Assembly: GCA_963920575.1 (NCBI GenBank)
Contig: OY986966.1
Coordinates: forward strand, 7,864,871 to 7,928,870
Length of the DNA: 64,000 nucleotides
Direction: 5' to 3'
Source: Narthecium ossifragum
Taxonomy: Eukaryota > Streptophyta > Magnoliopsida > Dioscoreales > Nartheciaceae
Shown here: positions 47,836-60,167 of the stretch, in pieces
Numbering within the stretch: position 1 is the first letter of the stretch
Layout: each line of letters opens with the position of its first letter
Position numbers and translations under genes: made by a program
Notes under the pieces: generated by a model
The model's input: only the letters and a program-made list of their open reading frames with translations
What the model was told of the DNA's origin: nothing
Databases searched by the model: none

Positions 47836-49880
47836 GCCATGACGATCTCGCTTGTCTTTCATTCCATTTGTTGACTGGTTTTCATCTCTCTATCATACGC
47901 GTGAAAAATAAAAGATGATTTAGGCTTGATGATTTTTTCTTCTTCAATTTTTCGTGTTATTTCACAATAAACACTGTAAAGATCTCATTTGCTTAAAAAC
48001 TGTATCTGATTCTAAGTATTCTTGACTAATAATTAAGGATTCCTTAACTTTTACCATGATTCCTCACCTATGATCAAAAAAGCAATGATGCTCTCCCTTT
48101 TCTTTCACTCGATCTGGCGACTGGTATTCATCTCTCCATCATACACGTATAAAATGAAAGAATGAAGCTCACAGATCTAAGCTTGGTGATTTTTTTTTCT
48201 TTCAATTTTCGTGTTATTTCACAATAAACATTGTAAAGATAACATTTACTTAAATACCGTATCATTCTAAGTATTCCTGACCAATAATTAGGGATTCATT
48301 GAATTTTACCAGAACTCCTCACTTATGATCAGGAAAGACATGACGTTCTTCCTTGTCTTTCACTCGATCTGTCAACTGGTTTTCATCTCTCCATCACACA
48401 CGTGTAAAATGAAAGAATGAAGCTCATACATCTACGCTTGGTGATTTTTTTTCCTTCAATTTTTCATGTTATTTCATTATAAACATTGTAAAGATCACAT
48501 TTGCTTAAAAATTGTATCTGATTCTAAGTATTCCTGACTAATAATTAGGGATTTTTTGAATCTTACCATGATTCTTCACTTATGATCAAGAAAGCCATGA
48601 CGCTTTCTCTTGTTTTTCACTCGATCTGTCAACTGGTTTTCATCTCTCCATCACACGTGTGTAAAATGAAAGAATGAAGTTCACATATCTACGCTTGGTG
48701 ATTTTTTTTTATTAAATTTTTCGTGTTATTTCGTAATAAACGTTGTAAAAATCTCATTTGCTTAAAAACTATATCTGATTTTAAGTATTCTTGACTAATA
48801 ATTAGGGATTCCTTGACTTTTACCAGAATTCCTCACTTATGATCAGGAAAGCCATGACGCTCTCCCTTGTCTTTCACTCGATATGTCGATTGGTTTTCAT
48901 TTCTCCATCACACATGTCTAAAATGAAAGAATGAAGCCCACATATCTACGCTTGGTGATTTTTTTTCCTCAAATTTTCATGTTATTTCACAATAAACGTT
49001 GTAAAAATCTCATCTGCTTAAAAATTGTATATCATTCTAAGTATTCTTGACTAATAATTAGAGATTCCTTGACTTTAACCAATATTCCTCACTTATGATC
49101 AGTAAAGCCATGACTTTTACCAATTTTCGTGTTATTTCACAATAAACGTTGTAAAGATCTCATCTGCTCTCTTTTATCTTTCACTCGATCAGTGGACTGG
49201 TTTTCATCTCTCCATCACACACGTATAAAATGAAAGAATGAAGCTCACAGATCTATGCTTGGTATTTTTTTTTCTTCAATTTTCGTGTTATTTCACAATA
49301 AACATTATCCAGATCTCATTTGCTTAAATACTGTATCATTTTAAGTATTCATGACTAATAATTAAGGATTCATTGAATTTTACCAGAATTCATCACTTAT
49401 AATAAGGAAAGCCATGACGCTCTCCCTTGTCTTTCACTCGATCTGTCAACTGGTTTTCATCCCTCCATCACACACATGTAAAATGAAAGAATGAAGCTCA
49501 CATATCTACGCTTGGTGATTTTTTTTCTTCATTTTTTCATGTCATTTCATAATAAACATCAAAGATCTTATTTCCTTAAAAACTATATATGATTCTAAGT
49601 ATTCTTGAGTAATAATTACAGATTTCTTGAATTTTGACAAGATTCCTCACTTACAATCAAGAAAGCCATGACGCTCTCCCTTGTCTTTCACTCGATCTGT
49701 CAACTGGTTTTCATCTCTCTATCACACGCGTGTAAAATGAAAGAATGAAGCTCACAAATCTACCATTGGTGATTTTTTCTTCAATTTTTCGTGTTATTTC
49801 ACAATAAACATTATAAAGATCTCATTTACTTAAAAATTGTATCTGAAAGTACTCTTGACTAATAATTAGGGATGTATTAA
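47836..49880. repeat. Satellite-like tandem array, about 256-bp unit, eight copies
   Basis: Units begin near a GCCATGACGCTCTCCC word at 47836, 48082, 48337, 48594, 48851, 49107, 49411 and 49665. Steps are 246, 255, 257, 257, 256, 304 and 254 bp. Each carries CTTTCACTCGATCTGTCAACTGG, AAAATGAAAGAATGAAGCTCAC, TCAATTTTTCGTGTTATTTC and TGACTAATAATTAGGGATT (quoted as shared pieces). The 304-bp unit holds a small internal duplication at 49107-49165. The last copy fades at about 49880. There is no open frame, and neighbouring copies look about 85-90 percent alike by eye. Confidence 0.92.
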
Positions 49881-50340
49881 ACAATCCTCTTTTATAATAC
49901 AAGATTACATGCTCATAATCGAGGAAATGATGGAGTCGATATTCTTTAATAAATATTAAATTTATTCGAGGTGTGTAAGGTATCAATACATGTTGATAAC
50001 AAATCCCAACTTATAATAAAAAAATACTGCTTATAAGTGAGCGATCCTCATATATATCTCAGGAATAATCACTTATAATTAAGGAATACTGACAATTAGA
50101 TAAGTTTTTAGGCAATGAGATAGGTAGGATGCTTATCGTCAATTTAGACAAAAAATTGAGAAAAAAATCACCAATCGCGTAGGTAAAAATAAACTATCAG
50201 CTACACCCTTTCATTTTTCTTGTCTAAACGAAATTGACGAAGAATAGGCAAGCTACCGTCTTGTTCTTTACATCTTTTCCCATCCCAAAAGGCTCTCTCC
50301 CAATGGATATATAGTGATGTAAGCTTGTAGCTAAATAAGC
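49881..50340. other. Flank of the satellite, no gene
   Basis: AT-rich sequence with a few CACTTATAA(T/G) words (49990-50090) echoing part of the satellite. No gene is visible. Confidence 0.4.
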
Positions 50341-50914
50341 CTTCAACTAAGGATTATAATGAAGATCAAGTAGATACACTCCAATGTTAACCTCCTTAGT
50401 ACACGAAAAATCCAAGGATCTTGGGCTTTGGGTAGACAAATCACATACACATTTGGTTGGAGAAAGAGAGCAAACAAACACCACAAGCACAAAAGAAAAT
50501 TTACGTGGTTCACCCACTAAGGGGCTACATCCACGGGCGGCCGGCAAGGAGATCAATCCACTATCAATCAAGAGATTACAAGAGATTGATGATACTACCA
50601 ATCTCTAATTGGATAGAATGATAACCCTTCTAACTCCACCTTCTATAAGCTCTTCCACCTCACTAATCTTGCCTTGGAGAACTTTAGAAACCACCTCCAA
50701 CCACCTTGGAGACTTGATGAAGAAGAAGACCAAGAGATGAAAACCCAACCCCTCTCTAACCTCTCCACTCTCAACACAAGAGAGAAACAAGAGAATAGTT
50801 TTCATCCATTACAAACAACCCAACCATTATAACATAAACCATGCTAGTTGGTCTAGTGAGTCCAAAACAACTAACCCAACCTAATTGAGTGAGTTTGATA
50901 TCATAGACCCAACA
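50341..50914 (-). mobile_element. Probable copia-type solo LTR
   Basis: The minus-strand LTR start TGTTGGGTCTATG lies at 50914. TAAGC occurs on both sides (50336-50340 and 50915-50919) and could be the target duplication. The other end reads CTTCAAC instead of a canonical TG. The interior has TTTACGTGGTTCACCC and CTACATCCACGGG, the same kind of phrase as in the copia LTRs at 27186 and 29354. There is no internal domain. Confidence 0.55.
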
Positions 50915-51009
50915 TAAGCAATGGTGGCTAACTCTCTCCTATCGAACGATGAGGCAAGTGGTGTTGGACATTAAGAAAATAATCGGAAAGTGAGAGAAAT
51001 GAACGCTGG

Positions 51010-51273
51010 AGGGAAACGGAGGGAGAGAGCTCCCCAATGATTCCTCACAAGTGCATGGGGAGGGAAATAGAGCGAGAGAGCTCGCCGATGATTCCTCACA
51101 TGTGCATGGGGAGGGAGGGAGGGAGAGAGAGAAGAGAAATATATATAGAGGGGACATGCACTACATTAAATTGGGGGGAGAGAGAACAGAAAAGAAGAGA
51201 GAGAGAGAGACCTCCACATTACATGGGGGGAGAGTACATCATTGAAGGAGAGAGAGAGAAAGAGAGAGATACA
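51010..51273. repeat. Short tandem duplication and GA microsatellite
   Basis: GATTCCTCACA(A/T)GTGCATGGGGAGGGA occurs twice with a step of about 50 bp (51039 and 51089). (GA)n-rich runs follow at 51110-51265. The small reading frames here are low-complexity artefacts. Confidence 0.7.
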
Positions 51274-52102
51274 TGTCACGTCCCGATCCAAAAAACCCAT
51301 CCGGATCGGGACATGAGGGGTCCTACACATGTTCAGTTTCAATCTGTCGCGATACCTTACAAATTTCATGATTAATTTAAATAATTTACTTCTAAGGGTA
51401 AACAATAAATTTAACAATCTACTAACATATCCAGATCCAACTTCAACATCTATAAATTTACATGATATCAATTGATATAGAATTCAATCGGTACAAGATA
51501 CAAGTCTTTAATTACACAATATAATATATTAAAACCTCAAAATGGGAAATTATACATTTAATATAATTCTCAAAAGATGTATCTTTACAAAAATCCTTAA
51601 TTTATAACTGTACAATAAAAGAACCTATAAAAGTACAACTGGGCCCTTTGGATCCTCAAGCACCTCCTGAAGTTGATGCGCCGCCAAAGGTCTGTCTAGT
51701 TGGGGCTACAGTAGAGGAGTTAGCGCATGCACCTACACACGCAATCCAGGTAGGAGTGAGCAATAAACTCAGTAGGGTTCTACTCTACGTCACACTGAAA
51801 GGGAGGAAAATAACAATAGTGTCGTTTCTCTGTCTAAGTCTAAAGGATGTCAAGGGGCCCCATAACCTCATTGATTACCAAGGGATTCTACCTCTCTCAA
51901 CCAACAACCCTGGGACTGGCATCACCATGCTGGGAGAAATATAAACTAGAACTGAGGTAGGAAAACCCTTACCCAACAGGAAGACCACTGCCTGGGGACA
52001 CCTATCAGGGACATCGACAACCATACTTAGCACTTGGCATTGGAGAAGCGACACGACCTCTAAACCTCAATCAACAATGTATTTGTAACCAACTAGACAT
52101 TA

Positions 52103-52647
52103 TGACGCAGGGTGAGCGTGAAAGCCTCTCATCGGGAGAGACAACCGTCCTCTCTATGGGAGACAAAACCAGAGTCTCCAAGAGGAGAAAACTACTCGAA
52201 ATTTTATTAATCTGAAAAATTGTGTAACTACAAACCCTAAAACTCCTTTTATAAGCTAAGGAGAAACCCACTTACAGATGGACTCAGACAACTAATCCTC
52301 AGTCAAACTATTAATCAAACTAATCCTGAAACTGCCAAATATGGAAAGTCCTAATTAAGGAAAAACTGTCAAAAAGGGAAAGTTTTACTAAAAAGTGAAT
52401 TTTCGGCCATCAGCTTAAGGAATTTGGAGTCGAGACGCCTTGGATCATGGAGGATCATCCTCGATGATTCTTGTAGGGCTTGGTGAGTCGGTTGTTTTGA
52501 CACCTCATACGCCCCGATCGGACACAGTGATCAAAAGTTATGCCCATCCGACGATCACGGTCGTCCGGAGACCTGATTCGAACTCACGGAAACCGGATGC
52601 GTCTCAACCGCCTTGGGAGCGTCGGTTCATCTTCTTGTCCTGCATCA
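52103..52647 (-). repeat. 3' LTR of the CRM-like element
   Basis: The 545-bp LTR reads TGATGCAGGACAAGAAG from 52647 and ends ...CCCTGCGTCA at 52103 (minus strand). It matches the 5' LTR closely apart from the 650-bp insertion there. Confidence 0.92.
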
Positions 52648-55600
52648 TCCACCCCGGGTTGGAAAGGACTCGCCCTCGAGTCTGGTTCGGGTTGAATCCC
52701 CATGTAGGGAACAAGGTGCTTCACATTGAAAGTGTCTGAAATCTTTAGATGGGCTGGAAGCTGAACTCGATAAGCATTATCATTAATTTTCTGAAGGATT
52801 TCACAAGGCTCGATTTTCTTATCTCCCAATTTGGAACATTCGGCCGCTGGCAACCGCTCTTTGGTCAACACGACCCAGACTTCATCACCAACATCAAAGA
52901 TGACTCGACGACGATGCTGATCCGCAACACTTTTATATTGGGTGTTGGTGACCTCCAATTGAACCTTAACCTGATCATGATTGGTGTGAAGGTGATCAAT
53001 CATGTCTTCAGCTCGAAGGTTTGGTCGACCAATCTTGGGAACCGACATCAGATCTAACACGGCCCTCAGATTGGACCCATAAACAACTTCAAAAGGACTT
53101 AGACCAGTAGAGCGATTTTTGGACCGATTGAAGGCAAATTCAGCTTGGCTCAAAGCTGTATCCCACATCTTTGGTCGGCTTCCCGCGAGACTCCTCAGGA
53201 GGTTGCCAAGGCTTCTGTTGACAACTTCGGTCTGACCATCAGTTTGGGGATAATAAGTACTACTGAAATTTAATTTGTTCACCAGCTTTTGCCATAAACC
53301 TTTCCAGAAATTGCTCATAAACTTAGTGTCTCGGTCAGAGGTGATGGACCTTGGAATCCCATGTAAGCGCACCACCTCTTGGAAGTAAAGGTGAGCAATT
53401 CACGCGGCATCCATCGTCTTCCGACAAGCTATGAAGTGAGCCATCTTGGAAAAACGATCAACAACTATGAAGATGGAATCCATACCGCGAGCCATGCGAG
53501 GCAGACCGAGTACAAAGTCCATGTTGATGTCGATCCACGGCGCCTCAGGAACATGAAGCGATGTGTAGAGTCCCGCATTAGTGGCTGATCCCCGGGACAA
53601 TTGGCAGACATGGCATTGCTCCACGTATTGGGCCACATCCCTTGGCAACTTCGGCCAATAGTAGTCTCGAGCTAAAAGGGATGTGAGGACCTGCCCCTCT
53701 TTTTCCTTTTGGCTTGTTGTGACCCCAAGGGCAATTTGGGAAATTGCGCCTTGGCGGTCGTTTCACACTGGGTGTGCACACACAGACCTTGTTTGATGCT
53801 TGTGGTTGTTAGAAAGGTTAGGTGGGACCAGGTTTGGAAGTTCTGGGCTTGGGCCCGTTTTCCAGCCCAAGTTTGCACTTCTGGGCAGGGAAGATCGATC
53901 CTTTGGTCGAGGAGGATCGATCCTACCTGTGCCTGGAAGTCTTTGGCGGTGGCATTCGAAGGACGGCCACGGCGGTGGCCGTCGCTTCCCCTGTCAGGGG
54001 AGGGGAGACTTTTGCTCCCCTCCTTCGCCTTTTCCCCGGCTTCGCCGACTTTCCCCGGCCTTACCCCGCCCCCTTCCCCTGCTCTTTCCTTTTTCTTCCC
54101 CGCGAGAGCTCTGCTTCCCCTGTTCCGGCCACCCCTTTTCCCCCTCCGTTCTCCCTCCTCCGGCCACCGTTCTTGGAGCTTGAAGGCTCGTTGGAACCGT
54201 GACGGCGTGAGGAAGATCCTTAGCTAGACCTTGGGGATCGAAGCTGTGTTGAAGAGGTAGGGTTCTCACTCAAAGCTCCGGCTGTTTTGAGGGTTTAAAT
54301 CCGGTTTTGTTTTTCGTTAGATCTCCTTGTGGAGTTGTTGGTTTCCGGTTTTGAAGCCTTGAGTAGCTTCGTGATGCTTAGATCTACCAGCCCACCAAGT
54401 TTGGTGAGGTTTGGTTGTGTCTTCCGGTGGTTCTCCGGCCGGAAGTGCGCCGGAACCCATCAGGATCGATCCTCCTGGGAGGAAGGATCGGTCCTCTTGT
54501 GTTGGCTTGCTGCGCCCAACAAATGATCGATCTTCTTATGGGAGGAGATCGATCATGGGGCTTGGGTTAGCATGGTTACCCTTCGTCCCGAGAAAGATCA
54601 ATCTTCCTGGGAGGAATGATCGATCTTCCTTGGTGCGACTGGAAGGGCGCCCTCTGTCACGAAAAAGATCGATCTTCCTGGGAGGAAGGATCGATCTTCT
54701 TTGTCTCGACAGTGAGGGAAGCTCACTGTTACTTAAGTGATCGATCCTTCCTTGGGAAGGGATCGATCCTTCAGTAGCAGAGAGGGTTTTCAAGGGTTTT
54801 GCCCGCGGGGCTTTGCATGTAAGTGGGTTTTGACGGTTTTGCCCTTGGGGCTTTTCATGTTTTACATCATGCTTGAATGTTTACTGCTTTGTGGTTAACC
54901 GAGGGAGTAATGAACCCTCGGGAATGCTTAGTATAGCTGGGCCATGAGTTATGCCCTTTTACCGCTTTATGGTGAACCGAAGGAAGTCATGATCCTCGGG
55001 AGTGCTTAGAATAAATGGGCCGAAGGTGTGCCCTTGTTGTGTTACATGTTACTGCTTTCCCTATTTATATCCTGCCCTGTTTCCTGTGCATTAGACATGC
55101 TAGGTTAGACTGGGTGGGGTTGACCCGTGGACTCGGTGATCAAGGACTAAGTAGTAGGTGTCCTACAATTAGCGTCCGGCCCACCCTGTGTCAGGGATTG
55201 TCGGAGTTGCCCACCCCTGAGCAGTGGTTGTCGGAGGGGCGTACTTGGGACAGGAACCTTGGGGAGGGAAACATCGATGGGATCGATGGACTCCCTGGCT
55301 AGGCTTAGTCCTTGGGTTAGGAGTTAGGGGTCCTGTTGGCTCTGTGGCTTGGAGTACTGAGAGGTGGTAGTCTTAACCTCGGTCGTTCCACCAAGTGTGG
55401 AGATCCTGCTTGGAGAAGGGTGTCCTACCAGTAGCGTCGTGTCCACCCTGTGTCAGGGATTGTCGGAGTTGCCCACCCCTGAGCAGTGGTTGTCGGAGGG
55501 GCGTACTTGGGACAGGAATCCTTCGGGTTATTGACGGGATTTATGGGATCCTTGGCAAGCCTCAGTACTTGGCCTCAGGGTTGGTTCGTCGGGTTTTGCC

Positions 55601-56341
55601 TTCTTAGCGAGAGTGGTAGAGTAGGACCCTGCTGAGCTGTTGCTCATTCCTACCTGGACTATGTGTTTGCAGGTGCGGGTCCCCGTTCTCCTCCGGTGCT
55701 TCCCCGTCGGCAGTCTCGTGGCAGCGTGCCGGATCCTGACCATGTCTGAGGGTCAGGATGGCTTCGTGTGTGCTTTGATGGAGACCCCGGTGGGTAGTGT
55801 AGCTTTTTGGGGACTGTTGATCCCTTGTAGCTTGTTGTACTAAACTCTGTTTAACTCTTTTATTACTGTTTTGTAATAATTGTTAAAAGGATGTTGTTTA
55901 GTTCTTTGCTTCCGCTTGTGCCTGTTGGCAGCTGTTTCCGCCAGCTGGCCGTTAGTCTCAACTGTTTCCGCCAGTTGAGGTTGTAGTTGTGGGTTTTCCC
56001 CCTTCGTGTCCCGGCCCGGTCTGGGTCCTGCGGGTCGGGGCGCAACAGGATACGGTCTTGTCTTGTCCAAAATGACCTTCCCGGTGTAGTTCCTGCAGGA
56101 TCAGTCCTCGTAGAGAGCAATCGGGCACACAAAGACGCAGTCCCTAGAATATGTATCCCTCTTGCAAGGTATAATCAGTGCGCCGCCTGTCCCTGACCTC
56201 AGCATGAATTTGGCCAAAGGAAGGATCATCCGGGTAAAGGTCCTTGAAGACCTCAAAACCTACCACCTGTGTCTGTAGAGTAGTCAGAAGATTGGCGCGC
56301 CGGCTCAGTGCATCAGCAACCCAATTCTGCGTGCATGCCAA
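52584..56341 (-). pseudogene. Integrase of the CRM-like element, split by a solo LTR
   Basis: The zinc-binding domain starts before the insertion (E-L-H-R-E-G-H-F-G at about 56080) and continues after it at 53675 (Y-V-E-Q-C-H-V-C-Q). The solo LTR 53682-56047 lies between the two. The core then has D-I-N-M-D-F, T-S-D-R-D and T-D-G-Q-T-E (catalytic D, D, E), at about 53530, 53330 and 53240. A stop interrupts at about 53399. The C-terminus has G-D-E-V-W-V and a tail S-P-F-Q-P-G-V-D-D, which enters the 3' LTR. No classic chromodomain is visible. Confidence 0.88.
53682..56047 (+). mobile_element. Family-1 solo LTR, 2.37 kb, inside the integrase
   Basis: It starts TGTGAGGACC and ends GGGGCGCAACA. 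Flanks share GGA (left ...AAGGGA, right GGATACGG). If the LTR is taken to start at 53684, they read GGATG and GGATA, a one-mismatch 5-bp duplication. Removing it rejoins the integrase frame. There are about twelve GATCGATC-type palindromes at 53895-54770, many in pairs around TTCCTGGGAGGAA. A 95-bp internal duplication lies at about 55163-55257 and 55412-55520. There is no pol, hence solo LTR. It is inserted in the same region as, and therefore younger than, the gypsy host. Confidence 0.9.
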
Positions 56342-56380
56342 GTGCCAAAGAGAGAAAGTGAATTCCTATAGGTAGGCTAT

Positions 56381-57571
56381 TCACTTCGCATGACGCCGGT
56401 TGAGCTTATGTTGACCATGGAGGAATTTGAGGGCCTCATGATCAGTGTGCAACACGAACTCACGTTGCACCAAATAGTGCCTCCAATGCTTCAAGGACTG
56501 CACAATAGCATAAAATTCCATATCATAAGTGGAGTAGTTTTTTGTGACACCTGATAATTTCTCACTAAAGTATGCTACAAGCCGTCCTCCTTGGCTGAGT
56601 ACACCACCGATGCCTACTCCTGAAGCATCACAGTTGACCTCGAAGACCTTCTCGAAATTCGAAAGTGCTAGAATAGATGCTTCAGAGATCCTTTGCTTCA
56701 CCATCTGCAAGCTCTCTTCCGCCTCTTCAGTCCATTGGAAATTTCGCCTCTTGAGACACTCGGTGATGGGGGCTGTCAACGAACTGAAGTTGTATATGAA
56801 TCGTCTGTAGAAGGAGGCCAACCCATGGAAGCTGCGGACAACGTGTAAGCTCCGTGGAGAGGGCCAACTTTGGATTGCCTCCACCTTGGCAGGATCTGCG
56901 CTAATGCCACCTAAAGAAACAATGTAACCAAGAAAACAGACCTGGTTAGTTAGAAAGGTGCACTTCTTACGGTTGGCGAACAACTGTTCTTGTCTCAGCG
57001 CTTCGAGGACAGCTCTCAGATGCGTCATGTGATCCGTCTCGGAAGAACTATAGACCTAGATGTCATCGAAGTAAACGACGACAAAACGACCCATGAACGG
57101 TCTCAAAACTTGATGCATGAACCTCATGAACGTGCTGGGAGCATTTGACAAGCCGAAAGGCATCACCATCCATTCATATAATCTGTCATGAGTTTTGAAA
57201 GTTGATTTCCACTCGTCCCCCGCCCTTATGCGTATCTGGTGGTAACCACTCTTGAGATTTATCTTTGAAAACAATTTGGAACCTGCCAGTTGGTCAAGCA
57301 TGTCATCAAGCCTTGGTATGGGAAATCAGTACTTGATGGTTATCCGATTGATAGCACTGATGTCGATGCACATCCGTCACGATCCGTCTTTCTTGGGTAC
57401 TAAGAGAGCAGGTACTGCATAAGGACTGATACTTCCCGAACATAGCCTCTCTCCATCAATTCCGTCACTTGCTTCCTCAGTTCTTCGATCTCTTTTGGGC
57501 TCATCCGGTATGCTGGGTGATTGGGTAGACTGGCTCCCGGGGTCAAGTCTATCTGATGATGGATCTCTCAT
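56381..57571 (-). pseudogene. Reverse transcriptase and RNase H of the CRM-like element
   Basis: Pieces in order: 57571-57377 (frame-shifted RT start); 57301-57056 ([12 protein letters not shown], then V-V-Y-F-D-D-I, the catalytic Y-x-D-D box, immediately followed by a stop at 57056); and 57028-56381 (RT thumb and RNase H with [11 protein letters not shown] and H-T-D-H-E-A-L-K). At least three breaks make it inactive. Confidence 0.9.
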
Positions 57572-59242
57572 AGTGGCGGTAGTCCAGGGGGCAGTTCCTC
57601 CGGCATTAGATCAGCGAACTCCTCCAAAAGGGATCTCACTAGGTCGGGAACTTCATCAACAGCTTCTGGTTCACCTGGCAGCATCGCGTAGATGACCGAC
57701 TGCTCCTTCACTTCTTCGAGAAACTGAGATCGTGCTAGCAAAGTCACAACCCTGTCTTCCTTGGGCTTGGGCCGCGGGTCCTCACGTCTCAGGGCGAGGG
57801 TCAACTGTTTCTTGTTGAACCTCAATGTGTAGGTGTTCCTCTGTCCGTCGTGGACAACAAAACGATCATATTGCCAGGGTCGGCCCAAAAGTAGGTGGCA
57901 TGCATCCATAGTAACCACGTCATACCATACACTATCTTGATAATTAGAACCAATGGAAAAAGACACCAAGCAGCGTTTATCGACCTTCACCTCACTGCCA
58001 CGTTTAAGCCAGGAGAGCCGGTGAGGAACAGGATGGGACTCCGTTGGAAGTTGTAGTTTAGACACTGCCTCATCTGCTATGACGTTCTCACAGCTTTCGC
58101 TATCCACGATCATCTTGCAGACTCGCTCGCCGATGGTACATGTTGTTTGGAAGATATTGGTTCGCAGCCAGTTGTTGTCGACCTCTTCCTTGGGAGAAAG
58201 GAAACTCTTTCGCAGGACCAGGGTCTCTTGATCGTCACCGTACAGGACCTCTCCTTCTTCATCACAGCCATCGAAGAAGGGTTCAGATAGGTCAGCATGC
58301 TCATCAGCTTCTTCTTCAAGGAGCAGAGCCTTTCCGGGCCTACTAGCAGGTAGGCTACACTCCGAGGCCCGATGCCCTACTTCCCCACAACGGAAGCACT
58401 TAAAGGTGGATCCCGAGGCCGGATTTGGGGGTGCAGGCCGCGGGCCCGGCTTCGCCTGCGGAGTCGGGTTCATTGGTGCTGGAATTGCCCGTTGGTTCCT
58501 CCCCATTACAGTCGTTCGAGCTTGCTGTTTTTCTGCCATCAACGCTCGTTGGTAAGCTTCTGACACCGTCCACAAAGCATGAAAGCAACTGATAAATTTT
58601 TTTAGTATACTCTTCAACAGATCGCGTACCTTGCCGTAAAATATAAAGTTTCTGAAAGAGGGACTGAGTATATCCGAAAGGAAGGAAGTGCTCTTTCATC
58701 TTTTCCCAGCTTCGGATTTTGTCCTTCTGCTGCTTCTCCCGAACCCTCTTTAGTTGTTCCCACCACACCCAAGCTCGACTCTTCAGTTTGATAGACACCA
58801 ACTTCACCTTGATGTCGTCAGGTACTTCTCGAAACTCAAATATACGTTCAATCTGATGAAGCCAGTCAATAAAAATCTCCGGTTGCAATCCTCCCGTGAA
58901 CTCAGGTAGGTCCACCTTGAATCCGTAATCCATGGAACGATCACATTGGTTATGGTGCCGAAACGTAGGCTGGTCACCATATGTATTTTGGAAGGAGGAC
59001 TCGTCTGATGACAACTCCTCTTCTTCTTCAAGAGATGACGTCTGATCACGGTTTTGTTGCTGGAGCTGAAGCTGGAGCGCGACAATTTGTCGTTGCAGAT
59101 CAACTATGGTCGCCTACAGGACCCCTTGCACCGGAAGAGGAGGTGCGTTGTCTAAAGGAGAACGACCACGTCTTCCTCTCCTCGGGGTAGGCGGAGATAC
59201 GCTAGGCGGCCTTCGAGCACGTGCTGCTCTAGTTTGAGGCAT
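57568..59242 (-). pseudogene. Gag-protease part of the CRM-like polyprotein
   Basis: A start codon at 59242 opens an arginine-rich N-terminus, with an in-frame stop near 59114. The gag core follows at about 58940-58560 (F-I-D-W-L-H-Q-I-E-R-I-F-E, then A-W-V-W-W-E-Q-L). A frameshift lies near 58575. The zinc knuckle C-F-R-C-G-E-V-G-H-R-A-S-E-C is at about 58410. The protease has D-S-E-S where D-S/T-G-S is expected, so its catalytic triplet is altered. The segment closes with a stop at 57568-57570, just before RT. Confidence 0.88.
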
Positions 59243-59517
59243 GGTTCCCCTTCTCAGGAAACTCGGATAGCTTTGATATCACTCTAGCGCAGGGTGAGCG
59301 TGGAAGCCTCTCGTCGGGAGAGACAACTGTCCTCTCTGTTGGAGAGAAAACCAGAATCCTCAAGAGGAGAAAACTACTCGAAATTTTATTAATTTGAAAA
59401 ATTGTGTAACTACAAACCCTAAAGCTCCTTTTATAAGCTAAGGAGAAACCCACTTACAGATAGACTCAGACAACTAATCCTCAATCAAACTAATCCCGAA
59501 ACTGCCAAATATGAAAG

Positions 59518-60167
59518 GCTAAATTACGCTTTTGGTACCTGTAAAATTTTGAATATACCACTTTAGTACCTCTAGTTTAATAATTACGTTTTTAGTACCT
59601 ATACTATTAAAACCGCTTCATTTTGGTCCGACCGTCTAACATTGTTATTTTTACAAATGGCAAACTGGTCACGTGCCTTGCACGTGACCATAGTTAGTTA
59701 ACGACTCACCCGCCATCTTTCACCTCTTTACCGCCGTAAAAGGGCAAAAGCTAGGGTTTACTAGCTTGGACCGGCGAGGGACCATTGTGGACCACCGATC
59801 GGAAGGGTTTAACTGGCTTTTTCGTCGGCGATGAATCTCTGGACATCATGTATGTCTTCACTTCTCCATTTAATGTCTGGTTCTCAGTGGTTACGACCCT
59901 ATATTGCCCTTTTGGTAGGCCCAATGGTAATGTTTGGAGCTCACATAGTTTGCAAGTTGTTTTCTGAGATGTTTAGTGTCCTATGTGCCTGCCTTTTCTT
60001 GATTGTTTAAGCCATGATCTGGTTTAATGTCCCTTTCTTGTTGTTTAATGTCACTTTCCCCATAACCCTTTATCATATGCTTAATTTTTTGGTTTAAATC
60101 CATGTGATAAGGGTTATGGGGAAAGTGATTTAGCCAACATAGGTACTAAAAACGTAATTATAAAACT
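59518..60167. mobile_element. 650-bp insertion in the 5' LTR of the CRM-like element
   Basis: The insertion is defined by comparison with the intact 3' LTR. It lies between AAAG at 59514-59517 and AAAG at 60168-60171. The ends have inverted similarity around TTACG(C/T)TTTTGGTACC and GGTACTAAAAACGTAATT. The inside contains a strong hairpin (60051-60128) and a TTTAGCC word at 60129. It is a non-autonomous DNA element of unknown family. Confidence 0.7.
60051..60128. repeat. Perfect-looking long hairpin
   Basis: Arms TCACTTTCCCCATAACCC... at 60051-60079 and ...GGGTTATGGGGAAAGTGA at 60101-60128 face each other with only one or two mismatches. The loop is about 21 bases. It lies inside the 650-bp insertion. 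Confidence 0.85.

Noticed and set aside
47836..49880. CRISPR array
   Set aside because: Repeat units are about 256 bp without alternating spacers, and the genome is a plant nuclear genome.
52584..53375. Intact polyprotein gene
   Set aside because: This is only the integrase end of a decayed gypsy element with stops and frameshifts upstream.
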